Source: Rubellimicrobium aerolatum
GTDB taxonomy: Bacteria > Pseudomonadota > Alphaproteobacteria > Rhodobacterales > Rhodobacteraceae
Reading direction: 5' to 3'
Assembly: GCF_017872975.1 (NCBI RefSeq)
Contig: NZ_JAGGJP010000005.1
Span: 62,001 to 126,000, forward strand
DNA length: 64,000 bases
A model generated the notes under the pieces. That model did not search any database, was not told where the DNA came from, and was given only the letters and a program-made list of their open reading frames with translations. Every line of letters starts with the position of its first letter. Positions within the stretch are counted from its first letter, which is position 1. Shown here in pieces: positions 7,232-15,159 of the stretch. Position numbers and translations under genes: made by a program.

Positions 7232-7927
7232 TCACCCCCGCGCCGCCACCCAGTCCGGCAGCTCCGCCACGCTCCCCAGCACCGCCTCCGCCAGCGGCTC
7301 CAGCTCCGCCCGCCCGGCCACGCCGGTCAGCACCGCGACCGCCCGCATCCCCGCCGCCCGCGCCGCCCGCAGGTCGTGAAGGCTGTCGCCCACCATGACG
7401 ACCGCCCCCGGCTCCAGCCCGACGGCCTCCGCGAAGGCCAGGAGCGGCCCCGGCCCCGGCTTGGCCCCGTGCCCGCTGTCGAAGCCCGCCACGAAGGCGA
7501 AGGCGTCGCGCACCCCCGCCCCCTCCAGATGCGCCAGCGCCGGCCCCTCGGCGTCGTTCGTCGCCACGCCCAGCGCCAGCCCCATCGCCCCGAGCCGGTC
7601 CAGCGCCTCCCGCAGCCCCGGCACCTCCGCCTGCGGGGCCGCCGCCGCGCGGGCGTTCATCCGCGCCACCAGGGCGGCCCTGTCCCCGCCCACGAGAGGC
7701 AGAAGCGCCCCCGCCACCTCCTCCGTGGTCGAGGCGATCACCAGGCTGTCCGGCCGGAAGCGCCCCGTCCCCAGGTCGTAGCCCAGGACCCCGGCCATCC
7801 GCGCCATCGACGCCGGATCGCCGCCCGCCTCCGATTCGATCAGCCCCCGGCTCCAGGCCCCCCAGGTCGCCTGGAAGTCGAACAGCGTGCCGTCCTTGTC
7901 GAACAGCACGCCCGCGATCCGCGCCAT
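7232..7927 (-). CDS. HAD-family hydrolase, phosphoglycolate phosphatase-like
   Basis: A 231-residue HAD phosphatase. Motif I is VLFDKDGTLFDF (nucleophile Asp 10 with the general acid two residues on), motif II lies around LGVATNDAEG, the motif III Lys is in GHGAKPGP, and motif IV is VMVGDSLHDLRAA. A helical cap lies between motifs I and II (residues 20-90), so it is of the Gph/PGP subclass. The substrate may be 2-phosphoglycolate or another small phosphate ester. It is 41 bp downstream of the DUF3572 gene on the same strand, probably in one unit. Confidence 0.85.
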   Translation of the reverse strand: MARIAGVLFDKDGTLFDFQATWGAWSRGLIESEAGGDPASMARMAGVLGYDLGTGRFRPDSLVIASTTEEVAGALLPLVGGDRAALVARMNARAAAAPQAEVPGLREALDRLGAMGLALGVATNDAEGPALAHLEGAGVRDAFAFVAGFDSGHGAKPGPGPLLAFAEAVGLEPGAVVMVGDSLHDLRAARAAGMRAVAVLTGVAGRAELEPLAEAVLGSVAELPDWVAARG

Positions 7928-7968
7928 CTTTCCGCCCGATTGGTGAACGCCGCCCGCCACCGCCGCCC

Positions 7969-8247
7969 TCACGGCCACTCGGGCCGCATCTGCCCCGGCA
8001 GCGTCATCAGCGCCGTCATCGGCTCGTCGTAGGCCAGCCCCCGGTCGTCGCAGAAGCGCCGGATCCAGCGATCCTCCATCGTCAGGAACTCCAGGATCCC
8101 CGCAAGGAACGCGGGGTCCGCCACCCGGTCGCGGGCGTCCTCCAGGCTGGCCCCCGTCGCCCCCGCGAGCTGCGGCAGCAGCTCCTCGTCGGCGGCGATC
8201 CAGGCCAGCGCCTCCAGGGCGATCGTCTCGGCGCGGTCGGGCGTCAT
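7969..8247 (-). CDS. DUF3572 family protein
   Basis: A 92-residue, mainly helical, cytoplasmic protein with the DUF3572 pattern: AETIALEALAWIAADEELL, then ASLEDARDRVADPAFLAGIL and EFLTMEDRWIRRFC. The family is found beside c-di-GMP and cell cycle genes in many alphaproteobacteria and has no known activity. Here too it is divergent from a PleD-like gene with a CtrA site between the two starts. Confidence 0.82.
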   Translation of the reverse strand: MTPDRAETIALEALAWIAADEELLPQLAGATGASLEDARDRVADPAFLAGILEFLTMEDRWIRRFCDDRGLAYDEPMTALMTLPGQMRPEWP

Positions 8248-8265
8248 CCATTCCTCCCCATCCCG

Positions 8266-8281
8266 TTAAGGGTTTGTTAAC
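8266..8281. promoter_or_regulatory. CtrA binding site (TTAA-N7-TTAAC)
   Basis: TTAAGGGTTTGTTAAC is a perfect match to the CtrA consensus TTAA-N7-TTAA. It lies 18 bp upstream of the DUF3572 start and 61 bp upstream of the PleD-like start, in a window where AT-rich words are very rare. Phosphorylated CtrA could therefore control both divergent genes. Confidence 0.75.
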
Positions 8282-8342
8282 ACTTGTGTCGGATGTTGGC
8301 CGCAAATGGGACAGGCGGCGGCCAACGGACCGGAGGATGATG

Positions 8343-9863
8343 ATGGGCGGCGCGATCCTGATTGTCGATGGCTCGGCGGCGCGGCGGGCCCGCCTGCGGG
8401 CGGCGCTCGGCGATGCGGCGGGCCCGGTGGAGGACTGCGGCGACCCCGACGCCCTCCCCGCCCTCGCCGCTCGCCTGCGCCCGGCGCTCGTGCTGCTCGA
8501 CCTCGGCGCGCGGCCCGGCCGGGCGCTGGCCGCCGCCGCCCGCCTGCGCGACGGCACCGGCCCCACCCCGCCCGTCCTCGCGCTGGCGCCGCCCGGCGAC
8601 GCCGCGCCCCGCCTCGCCGCGCTGCGCGCCGGGCTCGACGGCGTGACAGGCCGCGCCACCCCGCCGCGCCTCCTCCAGGCCCGCGTCCGCGCCCTCCTGC
8701 GGGCCGAGCCGCTCCTCGCCCTCGCCCCCCCGCCCGAGGGCCGGCCCGGCCCCGAGGAGATCCGGCCCGACGCGATCCGGCCCGACGCGATCCGGCCCGA
8801 CGCGATCCGGCCCATCGAGATCCGGCCCGCCGCGCCGCCGCGCGTCCTCCTCCTCTCCGCCCGGCCCGACGCCGCCGCCATGGCCCAGAACCTCGCCCGG
8901 CACCTGGGCGGCCCGGTCGCGCCGGTCCCGCTCGCGCCCGCCCTCCCGCCGGGGCCGCCGCCCGACCTCCTGATCCTCGACGCCGCCGGGACGCGGGGCG
9001 ACCTCGCGCAGGGCGCGCGGGTGCTGGCGCTCCTCGCCGACCTCCTGGGGCGCGAGGGGTCGCGCGACGCCGCCACCCTCCTCCTCCTCCCCGCCTCGGC
9101 GCCCGAGACGGCGGCCTTGGCCCTCGACCTCGGCGCGGGCGAGGTGCTGGCCCCCGATCCGGCCCCCGATCCGGACGCCGACCCCGACCCCGTCCCGGAG
9201 GAGGTCGCCCTCCTCGCCCGCGCCCTCCTCGCGCGGCGGGCGCGCGGGCTCCGGCTGCGCGCCGGCCTGCGCTCGCGGCTGCGCGCGGCGGTGACCGACC
9301 CGCTGACCGGCCTGCACAACCTCCGCCACGCCAACCCCGCCCTGGCCCGTCTCGCCGCCGAGGCCGCGCGCGACGGCGCGGGCCTCGCCGTGCTGATGGT
9401 GGACATCGACCACTTCAAGCAGGTCAACGACCGCCTGGGCCACGCCGCCGGCGACCGGGTGCTGGCGGTGGTGGCGCGGCGGCTCCGCGCGCGGCTCCGG
9501 CGCGGCGACCTCCTCGCCCGGGTGGGGGGCGAGGAGTTCCGCGCCGTCCTCCCCGGGGCGAGCCTCGCCGACGCCCGCGCCGTGGCCGAGGAGCTCCGCC
9601 GCGCCGTCCGCGCCCGCCCCGTGGTCCTGCCCCCGACCTGTCCGCCCCGGCCTGCCCCGCACCAGCCCGCCCCGCACCGGCCCGCCCCGCCCGAGGAGCC
9701 GCCGACCCTGCCCGTCACCGTCTCCATCGGCGTCGCCGCCGCCACCGCCGAGGAGCTGGCGGCGGGCCTCGCCCCCTCGGCGCTGGTGGCGCGCGCCGAC
9801 GCCGCGCTCTACGCCGCCAAGGCCGCCGGCCGCGACCGGGTGGAATCCGCCTTCCCGGCCTAG
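8343..9863 (+). CDS. PleD-like diguanylate cyclase (two degenerate receiver domains plus GGDEF)
   Basis: A 506-residue protein. Residues 1-122 form a receiver-like domain with a possible phospho-acceptor Asp 53 (LVLLDLG), but the acidic pocket is degenerate (IVDG instead of IVDD). Residues 167-300 form a second receiver-like domain. The GGDEF domain runs from about 317 with DPLTGLHNLRH, DIDHFKQVND and an active GGEEF at 395-399. An RxxD inhibitory site (386-389) lies exactly 5 residues before it, so product inhibition by c-di-GMP is expected. The linker (140-162) has five copies of a 15-base repeat, and a Pro/His-rich insert (about 427-456) interrupts the GGDEF domain. Three ATGs stand in tandem; the third (8343) is best spaced from GGAGG at 8332-8336. 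Confidence 0.88.
   Translation: MGGAILIVDGSAARRARLRAALGDAAGPVEDCGDPDALPALAARLRPALVLLDLGARPGRALAAAARLRDGTGPTPPVLALAPPGDAAPRLAALRAGLDGVTGRATPPRLLQARVRALLRAEPLLALAPPPEGRPGPEEIRPDAIRPDAIRPDAIRPIEIRPAAPPRVLLLSARPDAAAMAQNLARHLGGPVAPVPLAPALPPGPPPDLLILDAAGTRGDLAQGARVLALLADLLGREGSRDAATLLLLPASAPETAALALDLGAGEVLAPDPAPDPDADPDPVPEEVALLARALLARRARGLRLRAGLRSRLRAAVTDPLTGLHNLRHANPALARLAAEAARDGAGLAVLMVDIDHFKQVNDRLGHAAGDRVLAVVARRLRARLRRGDLLARVGGEEFRAVLPGASLADARAVAEELRRAVRARPVVLPPTCPPRPAPHQPAPHRPAPPEEPPTLPVTVSIGVAAATAEELAAGLAPSALVARADAALYAAKAAGRDRVESAFPA
8759..8833 (+). repeat. five tandem 15-bp repeats in the PleD-like gene
   Basis: The unit GATCCGGCCCGACGC occurs three times exactly and twice with changes. It encodes the pentapeptide I-R-P-D-A repeated through the linker between the two receiver domains. 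The unit keeps the reading frame, so copy number can change without a frameshift. Confidence 0.9.
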
Positions 9864-9978
9864 GAGGAGGTCCCGCGAAATTCCCCTGACCCCTCCCTCG
9901 GCGCGGACCCAGGGCCCGGCCGCCCGCGTTGATCCCTCGACCGCTCCGCTTCCCCCCTCACCCCATCCCAACGCGCCC

Positions 9979-10629
9979 ATGACCCCGCCCCGGCCCACCT
10001 ACCCCGCCTACGCCCGCTCCGAGCGCATCGCCGACGGCGTGATCCACGCCCTGGGCGTGGCCTTCGCGGTGGCCGGGGCCGGCGCGCTCACCGTGCTGGC
10101 CGCGCGCCACGCCGGCGGCGCCCGCGCCGTCGCGGCGGCGGTCTACGGCGCGGCGCTGGTGGCGACCTTCCTGGCCTCGGCCTTCTACCACATGACTCCG
10201 TGGGAACGGCTGCGCCCCGCGCTCCGCCGCATCGACCACGCGGCGATCTTCCTCAAGATCGCCGGCACCTTCACGCCCCTCGCGGTCCTCGCGGGGGGGC
10301 CGATGGCCTGGGGGGTGCTGGCGCTGGTCTGGACGCTCGCCGCCTTCGGCGCGCTCGCCAAGGTGCTCTGGTGGCACGAGCCCGGCTGGGCCGGCCTCGC
10401 CCTCTACCTGGGCCTCGGCTGGCTCGGCCTGCCGCTGGTCTGGCCGCTGGCCGGGGTGCTGCCGGGCACGGCGCTCGCCCTCGCCGTCGCGGGGGGCCTC
10501 CTCTACACGCTGGGCGTGGTGTTCTTCGCCTGGGAGCGGCTCAAGTTCTCCAACGCCATCTGGCACGCCTTCGTGCTGCTGGCCTCGGGGTGCTTCTTCG
10601 CCGCCATCACGCTGGGCACCTTCGCCTGA
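9979..10629 (+). CDS. trhA: TrhA/hemolysin III family membrane protein
   Basis: A 216-residue protein with seven predicted membrane helices. It carries the conserved motifs of the PAQR/HlyIII superfamily: the ADGVIHALG start, SAFYHM, RIDHAAIFLKIAGTFTP and the final NAIWHAFVL. The His, Asp and Ser residues of these motifs form the zinc site in the superfamily. TrhA proteins are linked to membrane lipid homeostasis. It stands alone on this strand. The last 15 bases, including the stop, are duplicated 26 bp downstream (10641-10655). Confidence 0.92.
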   Translation: MTPPRPTYPAYARSERIADGVIHALGVAFAVAGAGALTVLAARHAGGARAVAAAVYGAALVATFLASAFYHMTPWERLRPALRRIDHAAIFLKIAGTFTPLAVLAGGPMAWGVLALVWTLAAFGALAKVLWWHEPGWAGLALYLGLGWLGLPLVWPLAGVLPGTALALAVAGGLLYTLGVVFFAWERLKFSNAIWHAFVLLASGCFFAAITLGTFA

Positions 10630-10674
10630 GGGCGAGGGGCGGCACCTTCGCCTGACGGCGCGGGGCGCGCGGCC

Positions 10675-11409
10675 CTAGAGCCCCATCTCCCGCGCCGCCT
10701 GCGCCACCACCGCCATCCGCTCCCCGTTCGAGGGATGCGTGCCCAGGAAGCGGTCGCCCGGATCGGGCAGCCGCAGGAAGAACAGCGACCCCCGCACCGG
10801 GTCGAAGCCCGCCCGCGCCGCGACCATCGCGCCCAGCCGGTCGGCCTCCAGCTCGAACTCCTTGGAGTAGCTGCGCGCGCCCAGCTCCGCGCCCAGCATC
10901 CGCGCGTCGCGGATCATCGCCGGGGTCGCGCCCGCCGTCTGGCTGGCGATCTGCCCCAGCACCGCCGCCCCCATGGTCGCGTACTGGTCCTGCCGCGCGA
11001 GGTGCCCGGCGATGTGGTGGCTCGCCTCGTGCGCCATCACCAGCGCCAGCTCGTCGCTGTTCTCGACCGAGGCGATCAGCGCCCCCGTGAAGGCCAGGAT
11101 CGGCCGCCCGCTCCGGTCCAGCGCCTGGAAGGCGTTGGCCGGCAGCCCCGGCCGGTCGTCCACGACGATGCGGAAATCGCAGTTCGCGCCCGGGTTGCGG
11201 ATCGCGCAGTCCCGCTCGGCCACCGGCTCCACCCGCGCCGCGACCTCCAGGAAGGCCCGCGCCCGCGCCGCGCCCTCCGACAGGGGCGCCGCGGCGGCGG
11301 GGACGGCGCCCGCGCGATCCGGCTGGCGATCGGGCGGGACGCCCCAGGGGGTGCCGCAGGCGGACAGGATCAGCAGGGCCGCCAGGGCGGCGAGGGGGCG
11401 CGGGCTCAT
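10675..11409 (-). CDS. M48 family metalloprotease lipoprotein
   Basis: A 244-residue protein. The signal peptide ends in the lipobox LSAC (Cys 18), so it should be anchored to a membrane by lipid. The catalytic zinc motif is HEASHHIAGH in the middle, with the third ligand Glu in KEFELEADRLG, which is the arrangement of M48 peptidases such as BepA/LoiP-type outer-membrane quality-control proteases. Two Cys (DCAIRNPGANC) could form a disulphide. It is monocistronic and convergent with trhA. Confidence 0.9.
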   Translation of the reverse strand: MSPRPLAALAALLILSACGTPWGVPPDRQPDRAGAVPAAAAPLSEGAARARAFLEVAARVEPVAERDCAIRNPGANCDFRIVVDDRPGLPANAFQALDRSGRPILAFTGALIASVENSDELALVMAHEASHHIAGHLARQDQYATMGAAVLGQIASQTAGATPAMIRDARMLGAELGARSYSKEFELEADRLGAMVAARAGFDPVRGSLFFLRLPDPGDRFLGTHPSNGERMAVVAQAAREMGL

Positions 11410-11639
11410 CGACGGCTCGGGAGGGGGGGGCTCGGGTCGGGCTCGGGTCGGGGGTGGCCCGTCCAGCCTACGCGGCGGCGCGGCGGGGGGCCAGCGCTTT
11501 CGCCCGCCCGCTCACGACATCGGCACGCCCTCCGCCCCGACGCCGCCCGCCGATTCCGGCCCCATCCCGGCCCCATCCCGGCCCGAACCTGGCCCGAACC
11601 TGGGTTGCCCCGCGCGCGCCCGCGCCCTACCCTCGCCCC

Positions 11640-11873
11640 ATGGTCACCATCGAGCACGATTTCGACGCCACCGTCGTCACCCTGGTGGACGAGGGCCCCG
11701 CCCCCCTGCGGGAGGACGTGACGATCAACCTCTTCGAGGATTGCGTCACCGTGGAGCAATACGACGAGCGGCGGGACGAGGTGGTGACGGTCACCCTGTC
11801 CATGGCCCAGATCCGCGACCTCCGCGCGGCGCTGGACCTGCCCGAGGGGATCTACAAGGTCCGCCCGGCGTAG
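11640..11873 (+). CDS. small hypothetical protein
   Basis: A 77-residue acidic protein with no signal peptide and no membrane segment. The sequence suggests alternating beta strands (residues 3-45) followed by a helix (SMAQIRDLRAALDL) and a short tail. The Ile-Asn-Leu-Phe-Glu-Asp segment is followed by a Glu/Tyr/Asp-rich turn. I do not recognise a family. Coding potential looks good: the frame has strong third-position GC. The 230-bp gap before it (11410-11639) shows no feature. It is followed immediately by a hairpin and repeat unit. Confidence 0.55.
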   Translation: MVTIEHDFDATVVTLVDEGPAPLREDVTINLFEDCVTVEQYDERRDEVVTVTLSMAQIRDLRAALDLPEGIYKVRPA

Positions 11874-11928
11874 GGGGGCGCCGCCCCCCGCTTCGCTCCC
11901 CGCGGGATGCCTGGGATCGGAAGAAACG
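11873..11928 (+). repeat. terminator hairpin plus dispersed repeat (variant GGATGCCTGGGATCGGAAG)
   Basis: A 7-bp GC stem (GGGGGGC/GCCCCCC, 11873-11889) begins at the stop of the 77-residue gene. It is followed by CGCGGGATGCCTGGGATCGG and AAGAAACGG (11901-11928). The same order, hairpin then CGCGGGATACTTGGAACCGA, is seen at 43622-43675 and, with more change, at 51225-51281. Confidence 0.6.
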
Positions 11929-12004
11929 GCGGGCAGCCCTCAAGGCCTCGGCACGGCCGGAAGCCGGGCGCCCCGCGTTCCTCCGGCCCAGGTCGGGGCC
12001 ATGC

Positions 12005-12035
12005 CTCTCAACTTGGCCCAAATACGCAAGCGACG
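12005..12035 (-). repeat. dispersed repeat, single copy (core GTATTTGGGCCAAGTTGA)
   Basis: On the minus strand this reads CTTGCGTATTTGGGCCAAGT followed by TGAGAGGCAT. It matches the arms at 18208-18233 and 26073-26098 almost exactly, and similarity to the 18.2-kb copy extends about 20 bp further. It lies in the 302-bp gap 11874-12175, which otherwise contains no gene or other signal that I can support. Confidence 0.75.
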
Positions 12036-12175
12036 TCCCGGCCCGCGCAAGGCTCGGCGTCCGGCCCCCCTCCCCCCATGAGGGCGCGGCCCGGACGCGC
12101 CGACGAAGGGCCGCCCCCGCTGGCATCCGCCCGCCGCACCGCCTACCTAGATCCCCGAAGGCCACGAGGACCGCC

Positions 12176-12754
12176 ATGCCCGACCCGAACCCCGCCGCGC
12201 TCGACTTCCTGCTCTCGCGCCGCTCGCGCCCCGCGCGCACCCTGTCGCTTCCCGTCCCCTCCCCCGAGGAGGTCGCCCGCCTGCTGTCGGCCGCCACCCG
12301 CGTCCCCGACCACGGCAAGCTCGAACCCTGGCGCTTCCTCGTCCTCGCCCGCCCCGCCACCGACCGCCTCGCCGCCCTGGTCGAGGCGCGCGGCGCGGCG
12401 CTCGGCGTCGAGCCCGAGAGGATCGCCAAGGCCGCCTCGCAATACGCCATGGCCGACCTCGCGGTCGTGGTCGTGCAGGTCCCCCGCCCCACCGACAAGG
12501 TGCCCCTGATCGAGCAGGCCTACTCCGCCGGGGCCGTCTGCCTGGGCCTCCTCAACGCCGCCACCGCCGCCGGCTTCGGGGCCAACTGGCTCACCGGCTG
12601 GCCCGTCTACGACGAGGCGTTCCGCCGCGACGGCCTGGGCCTCGCCCCCGGCGAGACGGTCGCCGGCGTCCTCCACATCGGCACGCCCACGGCCGAAGCG
12701 CCCGACCGCCCGCGCCCCGACCTCCAGCGCCTCGTCGCCTGGGTCCGCGAATGA
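12176..12754 (+). CDS. nitroreductase family flavoprotein (YdjA-like)
   Basis: A 192-residue FMN-dependent oxidoreductase. The RRSRPARTL start, APTR-type segment with VPDHGKLEPWRF, the AYSAGAVCLGLLNAATAAGFGANW core and the final VAGVLHIGTP match the short YdjA/RutE-like branch of the nitroreductase family, which binds FMN at a dimer interface and reduces quinones or nitro compounds with NAD(P)H. The natural substrate is unknown. The start is that of the family. It is followed after 40 bp by the EI24 gene on the same strand. Confidence 0.9.
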   Translation: MPDPNPAALDFLLSRRSRPARTLSLPVPSPEEVARLLSAATRVPDHGKLEPWRFLVLARPATDRLAALVEARGAALGVEPERIAKAASQYAMADLAVVVVQVPRPTDKVPLIEQAYSAGAVCLGLLNAATAAGFGANWLTGWPVYDEAFRRDGLGLAPGETVAGVLHIGTPTAEAPDRPRPDLQRLVAWVRE

Positions 12755-12794
12755 CCGCCCGCGCCCGCCCGGCCGCCCCGATGGGGGGCCGCCC

Positions 12795-13490
12795 ATGATC
12801 CGCGACGTCGCGCTGGCGCTGGGCCAGCTCCCCGACCGCCGCTTCCAGAGGGTGCTCTGGCGCGGCGTGGGCCTGTCGGTGCTGCTGCTCGGCGCGGCCT
12901 CGGCGGGGCTCCTCTGGGCGGTCCAGTGGCTCCTCCCCGACGGCGTGACCCTGCCCTGGTGGGGCGAGGTCGCCTGGCTCGACGACCTCGCCGGCTGGGC
13001 GCTCCTTCCCGTCCTCCTCGTCCTGTCGGTCCTGCTGATGGTCCCCGTCGCCTCGGCCATGACCTCGCTCTTCCTGGAGGAGGTCGCCGAAGCCGTCGAG
13101 GACCGCCATTACCCCCGCCTGCCGCCCGCGAAACCGCAGCCCTGGTCCGAGGCGATCGGCGAATCGCTCTCCGCCTTCGGCATCGCGCTGCTGGCGAACC
13201 TGCTGGCGCTGGCGGCCTCGCTGCTGCTCGCCCCCTTCGCGCCGCTCATCTTCATCGGCGTGAACGGGCTGCTGCTCGGCCGCGAATACTTCCTCGTGGC
13301 GGCGATGCGGCGCGAGGGCCGCGCGGGCGCCTATGCCCTGCTCCGCTCCAACCGCGGCCGCGTCTGGCTATCCGGCTGCCTCATGGCGATCCCGCTGTTC
13401 GTGCCGATCCTGAACCTCGTGGTGCCGACGCTCGGCGCGGCGGCCTTCACGCATCTCTACCACCGGCTGGCGCGCGGTCAGTCCGCCTGA
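12795..13490 (+). CDS. EI24 domain (CysZ-like) membrane protein
   Basis: A 231-residue protein with four to six hydrophobic segments, matching the EI24/CysZ pattern: a FLEEVAEAVE motif after the second membrane pair, then GESLSAFGIALLANL, and LLLGREYFLVAAMRR near residue 160. CysZ of gamma-proteobacteria imports sulfate, but alphaproteobacterial members of this domain family are not shown to do so. Its stop overlaps that of the convergent DUF1467 gene by 13 bp. Confidence 0.85.
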   Translation: MIRDVALALGQLPDRRFQRVLWRGVGLSVLLLGAASAGLLWAVQWLLPDGVTLPWWGEVAWLDDLAGWALLPVLLVLSVLLMVPVASAMTSLFLEEVAEAVEDRHYPRLPPAKPQPWSEAIGESLSAFGIALLANLLALAASLLLAPFAPLIFIGVNGLLLGREYFLVAAMRREGRAGAYALLRSNRGRVWLSGCLMAIPLFVPILNLVVPTLGAAAFTHLYHRLARGQSA

Positions 13491-13759
13491 ACCGGGTCCA
13501 TCCGCCCGAACCAGTCGAGGTCGCGCACCCCCCAGGGCCCCCAGACCAGCAGCGCCGCCATCACGCCCCAGAGCACCACCGCCACCAGCGTCGTGACCCG
13601 CGCCTTGCCCCGCAGGTCGAAGTCGTGCGGCGACGAGGCGTGCGTCCCCGGCACCACCTCGCCCGCCTCGCCCTGCGTCGTGTTCCGCAGGGGCAGCACG
13701 ACGAAGAACACCATGAACCAGGTCACGGCGAACAGCACGATGGCGCTGGTGATGGTCAT
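13478..13759 (-). CDS. DUF1467 family membrane protein
   Basis: A 93-residue protein with two membrane helices (residues 3-23 and 58-78). It fits DUF1467: MTITSAIVLFAVTWFMVFF, then LPLRNTTQ and a short polar loop. An AGGAGAG ribosome-binding site precedes the start at 13759. In many alphaproteobacteria this gene is next to the methylmalonyl-CoA epimerase gene, as here (113 bp apart, same strand). The function is unknown. Confidence 0.88.
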   Translation of the reverse strand: MTITSAIVLFAVTWFMVFFVVLPLRNTTQGEAGEVVPGTHASSPHDFDLRGKARVTTLVAVVLWGVMAALLVWGPWGVRDLDWFGRMDPVQAD

Positions 13760-13872
13760 GGGACTCTCCTGGGTGGCTCCGCGCCGCGAGATAGGCCTCC
13801 GCCGCGCCCGCGCCAAGCGCCCCCGAGGTCGCAGGCGCCCCCCGCCCCCCGGAACGCGGGCGATCGGACGCC

Positions 13873-14277
13873 TCAGACCTGCTCCAGCTCCACCAGCGTC
13901 CCGTCGAAGTCCTTCGGATGCAGGAACAGCACCGGCTTGCCGTGCGCGCCGATCCTCGGCTCCCCGCTCCCCAGCACCCGCGCGCCCGCCGCCACCAGCC
14001 GGTCGCGCGCCGCCCCCAGGTCCTCGACCTCGTAGCAGACGTGGTGCATCCCGCCCGAGGGGTTCTTCTCCAGGAACCCGGCCACCGGGCTCCCCTCGCC
14101 CAGGGGCTCCAGCAGCTCGACCTTGGTGTTGGGCAGCGTCACGAAGACCACCCGGACCCCGTGCTCGGGCAGCTCCACCGGCGGCCCGACCTCGGCCCCC
14201 AGCGCGTCGCGATACCGCGCAGCGGCCCGCGCGAGGTCCGGCACCACCAGCGCCACGTGATTCAATCGTCCGATCAT
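13873..14277 (-). CDS. mce: methylmalonyl-CoA epimerase
   Basis: A 134-residue protein made of two VOC (glyoxalase-fold) repeats. It interconverts (S)- and (R)-methylmalonyl-CoA in propionyl-CoA degradation. The metal ligands are visible: His 7 (LNHVALVV), the Gln/Glu equivalent around KVELLEPLG, His in MHHVCYEV and the terminal Glu in GTLVELEQ. The motif HPKDFDGTLVEL at the end is highly typical. It is divergent from the response regulator gene at 14399. Confidence 0.93.
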   Translation of the reverse strand: MIGRLNHVALVVPDLARAAARYRDALGAEVGPPVELPEHGVRVVFVTLPNTKVELLEPLGEGSPVAGFLEKNPSGGMHHVCYEVEDLGAARDRLVAAGARVLGSGEPRIGAHGKPVLFLHPKDFDGTLVELEQV

Positions 14278-14338
14278 GCGCCCGATCCTCGCCCCGACCG
14301 GCCTTCGACGCAAGATCCCTCGGATTTCCCCGCCGCGG

Positions 14339-14353
14339 TTAACCGCCCGTTCA
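14339..14353 (+). promoter_or_regulatory. CtrA-like site (TTAA-N7-TTCA)
   Basis: TTAACCGCCCGTTCA matches the CtrA consensus with one mismatch in the second half-site. It lies 46 bp upstream of the response regulator start, in the 121-bp divergent gap with mce. The first half-site with its CC extension is a good match to the stronger CtrA half-site. Confidence 0.45.
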
Positions 14354-14398
14354 CCACTCCCGGGCGAACCTCCCTCCCGAACAGACCCGGAGCGACCC

Positions 14399-15115
14399 AT
14401 GGGCCACCTCGACGACCTCCTTCCCCCCCGCGCCCCGACGGCGGACCAGCCGCTCGCCGGCCTCACCCTCCTGCTGGTGGAGGACAGCCGCCTCGCCTCC
14501 GAGGGGGTGCGCCTCCTCTGCCGCCGCTCGGGGGCGCGGCTCCGGCGCGCGGACAGCCTCGCCACGGCGGAACGCCACCTGCGCGGCTACCGCCCCGACG
14601 TGGCCCTCGTGGACCTCCACCTCCCCGACGGCTCGGGGCTCGATCTGATCGCGGGGCTGGCCCGCGCCACGCCGCGCCTCGACATGATCCTCGGGCTCAG
14701 CGGCGACGACGCCCTCGCCCCCGCCGCCCACGCCGCCGGGGCCGACGGCTTCCTGCCCAAGCCCCTCGGCCTCGCCGCCTTCCAGGCCGCGCTCCTCGCC
14801 CGCCTGCCCGCCTCCCGCCAGCCCCCCGCCCGCCGCCCGCTCCCCCAGGCCGAGCCGCGCCCCGACGCCACCGCGCTGCGCGAGGATCTGGCCCAGGCCG
14901 CCCGCCTGCTCGACGGCGATTCGGCCTACGCCGCGCGCTTCCTGCAAGGGGTGGCCCGCGCCGCCGGCGACCGGGCGCTGGCCCGCGCCGCCGAGGCCGC
15001 CACCCGCGGCACGCCCCCGGCGCTGGCCCTCCTGCGCGAGGCCGTGGCCACCCGCCTCGCCCCCGCCGCCCGTCCGTGGGATGGGGATTCGCCCGCCCCG
15101 CGCTCCACCCCATAG
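14399..15115 (+). CDS. response regulator with Ala-rich C-terminal extension
   Basis: A 238-residue protein. Residues 22-135 form a CheY-like receiver: acidic pair Glu 28/Asp 29 (LLVEDSRL), phospho-acceptor Asp 72 (VALVDLHLPDGSG), a Ser after LGL and Lys in GFLPKPLGL. The remaining 100 residues are Ala/Arg/Pro-rich and predicted helical, with no output domain that I recognise; they might be a helical histidine-phosphotransfer-like or interaction module, but no conserved His is evident. It may act with a partner in the CtrA/c-di-GMP circuit, given its CtrA-like site. The start has a GGAG ribosome-binding site. Confidence 0.85.
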   Translation: MGHLDDLLPPRAPTADQPLAGLTLLLVEDSRLASEGVRLLCRRSGARLRRADSLATAERHLRGYRPDVALVDLHLPDGSGLDLIAGLARATPRLDMILGLSGDDALAPAAHAAGADGFLPKPLGLAAFQAALLARLPASRQPPARRPLPQAEPRPDATALREDLAQAARLLDGDSAYAARFLQGVARAAGDRALARAAEAATRGTPPALALLREAVATRLAPAARPWDGDSPAPRSTP

Positions 15116-15159
15116 GGCGGGCGTCGGCCCGCCAGGATCGCGCCCCACGCCGCCCCACC

